A stretch of 64,000 nt of DNA from Gammaproteobacteria bacterium (GTDB lineage Bacteria > Pseudomonadota > Gammaproteobacteria > Steroidobacterales > Steroidobacteraceae). The stretch is taken from contig JANYLH010000059.1 in the NCBI GenBank assembly GCA_025357915.1, forward strand, positions 22,607 through 86,606, in the 5' to 3' direction. The notes under the pieces were generated by a model. The model had not been told where the DNA came from, made no database searches, and saw only the letters and a list, made by a program, of their open reading frames with translations. Positions 63,885 to 64,000 of the stretch are shown in pieces (position 1 is the first letter of the stretch; each line of letters starts with the position of its first letter). Position numbers and translations under genes: made by a program.

Positions 63885-64000
63885 TCAGGGCCGCGCCTCC
63901 AGCACCATGCTCAGCGGCGTCTCGCACACGCGCCGTAGCCGCGTGAAGCCGCCCTCTTCCACCAGCACTTCCTCGAGCGCCCGCCCGCCCGCCTGGGCGC
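63885..64000 (-). CDS. Probable SAM-dependent methyltransferase, C-terminal end only
   Basis: The frame is open to the right window edge, so the 5' part is outside. The visible 38 residues end EEGGFTRLRRVCETPLSMVL then EARP. This matches the closing strands of class I methyltransferases (GFTRVRRAxxTPFNLVxE). Reverse strand, stop TGA 63885-63887. Function and length cannot be judged from this fragment. Confidence 0.5.
   Translation of the reverse strand, partial: AQAGGRALEEVLVEEGGFTRLRRVCETPLSMVLEARP

Overview
The window is 64 kb of GC-rich, tightly packed chromosomal DNA. Gene content points to a gammaproteobacterium near the Xanthomonadales/Nevskiales/Steroidobacteraceae. The main reasons are a fused aspartokinase/diaminopimelate decarboxylase (known from Xanthomonas relatives), a thrA-thrB-thrC operon headed by bifunctional ThrA, a lexA-imuA-imuB-dnaE2 mutasome cassette, a class II DAHP synthase, a PepSY-phoP-phoQ-like unit, msrPQ and kynA. 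No rRNA, tRNA, insertion sequence, prophage or CRISPR array was seen. The placement is inference from gene content only.

Layout. 1-468: 3' end of hisIE. 523-5176: a minimal archaic (Csu/spore-coat-U type) chaperone-usher pilus cluster with a convergent exported protein. 5355-9367: lysAC, a small acidic protein and an L,D-transpeptidase. 9456-15764: SOS mutasome (LexA repressor, ImuA, ImuB, DnaE2), with an operator-like palindrome at the lexA start and three very long imperfect inverted repeats. One repeat spans the lexA/imuA junction and two fill the 627-bp imuB-dnaE2 gap. 15792-27998: HDOD protein, pgsA-uvrC, DAHP synthase, PhoQ/PhoP-like pair with PepSY, a glycine-zipper envelope protein, mazG-Nudix, fumC and purB. 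28138-33771: a conserved unknown, a nudJ gene broken by one in-frame amber codon, mnmA, acnA and a HAD phosphatase. 33840-38566: msrPQ, kynA, a YgjP-type metallopeptidase, a TatD nuclease and a NERD protein. 38563-43294: thrABC. 43394-55540: an ABC exporter operon only 9 bp downstream of a 12-gene Tad/Flp pilus locus. 55764-59949: an exported S8 protease with a GlyGly-CTERM-like tail and a translationally close lipoprotein. 59968-64000: quinone oxidoreductase plus ABM protein, a cytosolic papain-like peptidase, ccdAB, an orphan hicB, a MAPEG protein, and the tail of a probable methyltransferase at the right edge.

How it fits together. Two aspartokinases feed lysine (LysAC) and threonine (ThrABC) synthesis separately. 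Two pilus systems (Csu-type and Tad-type) suggest a surface-attached life. The Tad locus has five proteins with prepilin-like processing sites, one of them a 58-residue protein with a TTG start. It has no TadZ/CpaE, no prepilin peptidase and no TadD, so these must lie elsewhere or be absent. The signals most worth following up are the long palindromes inside the error-prone polymerase cassette, the small TTG-start pilin, the nudJ amber codon and the Tad-exporter linkage.
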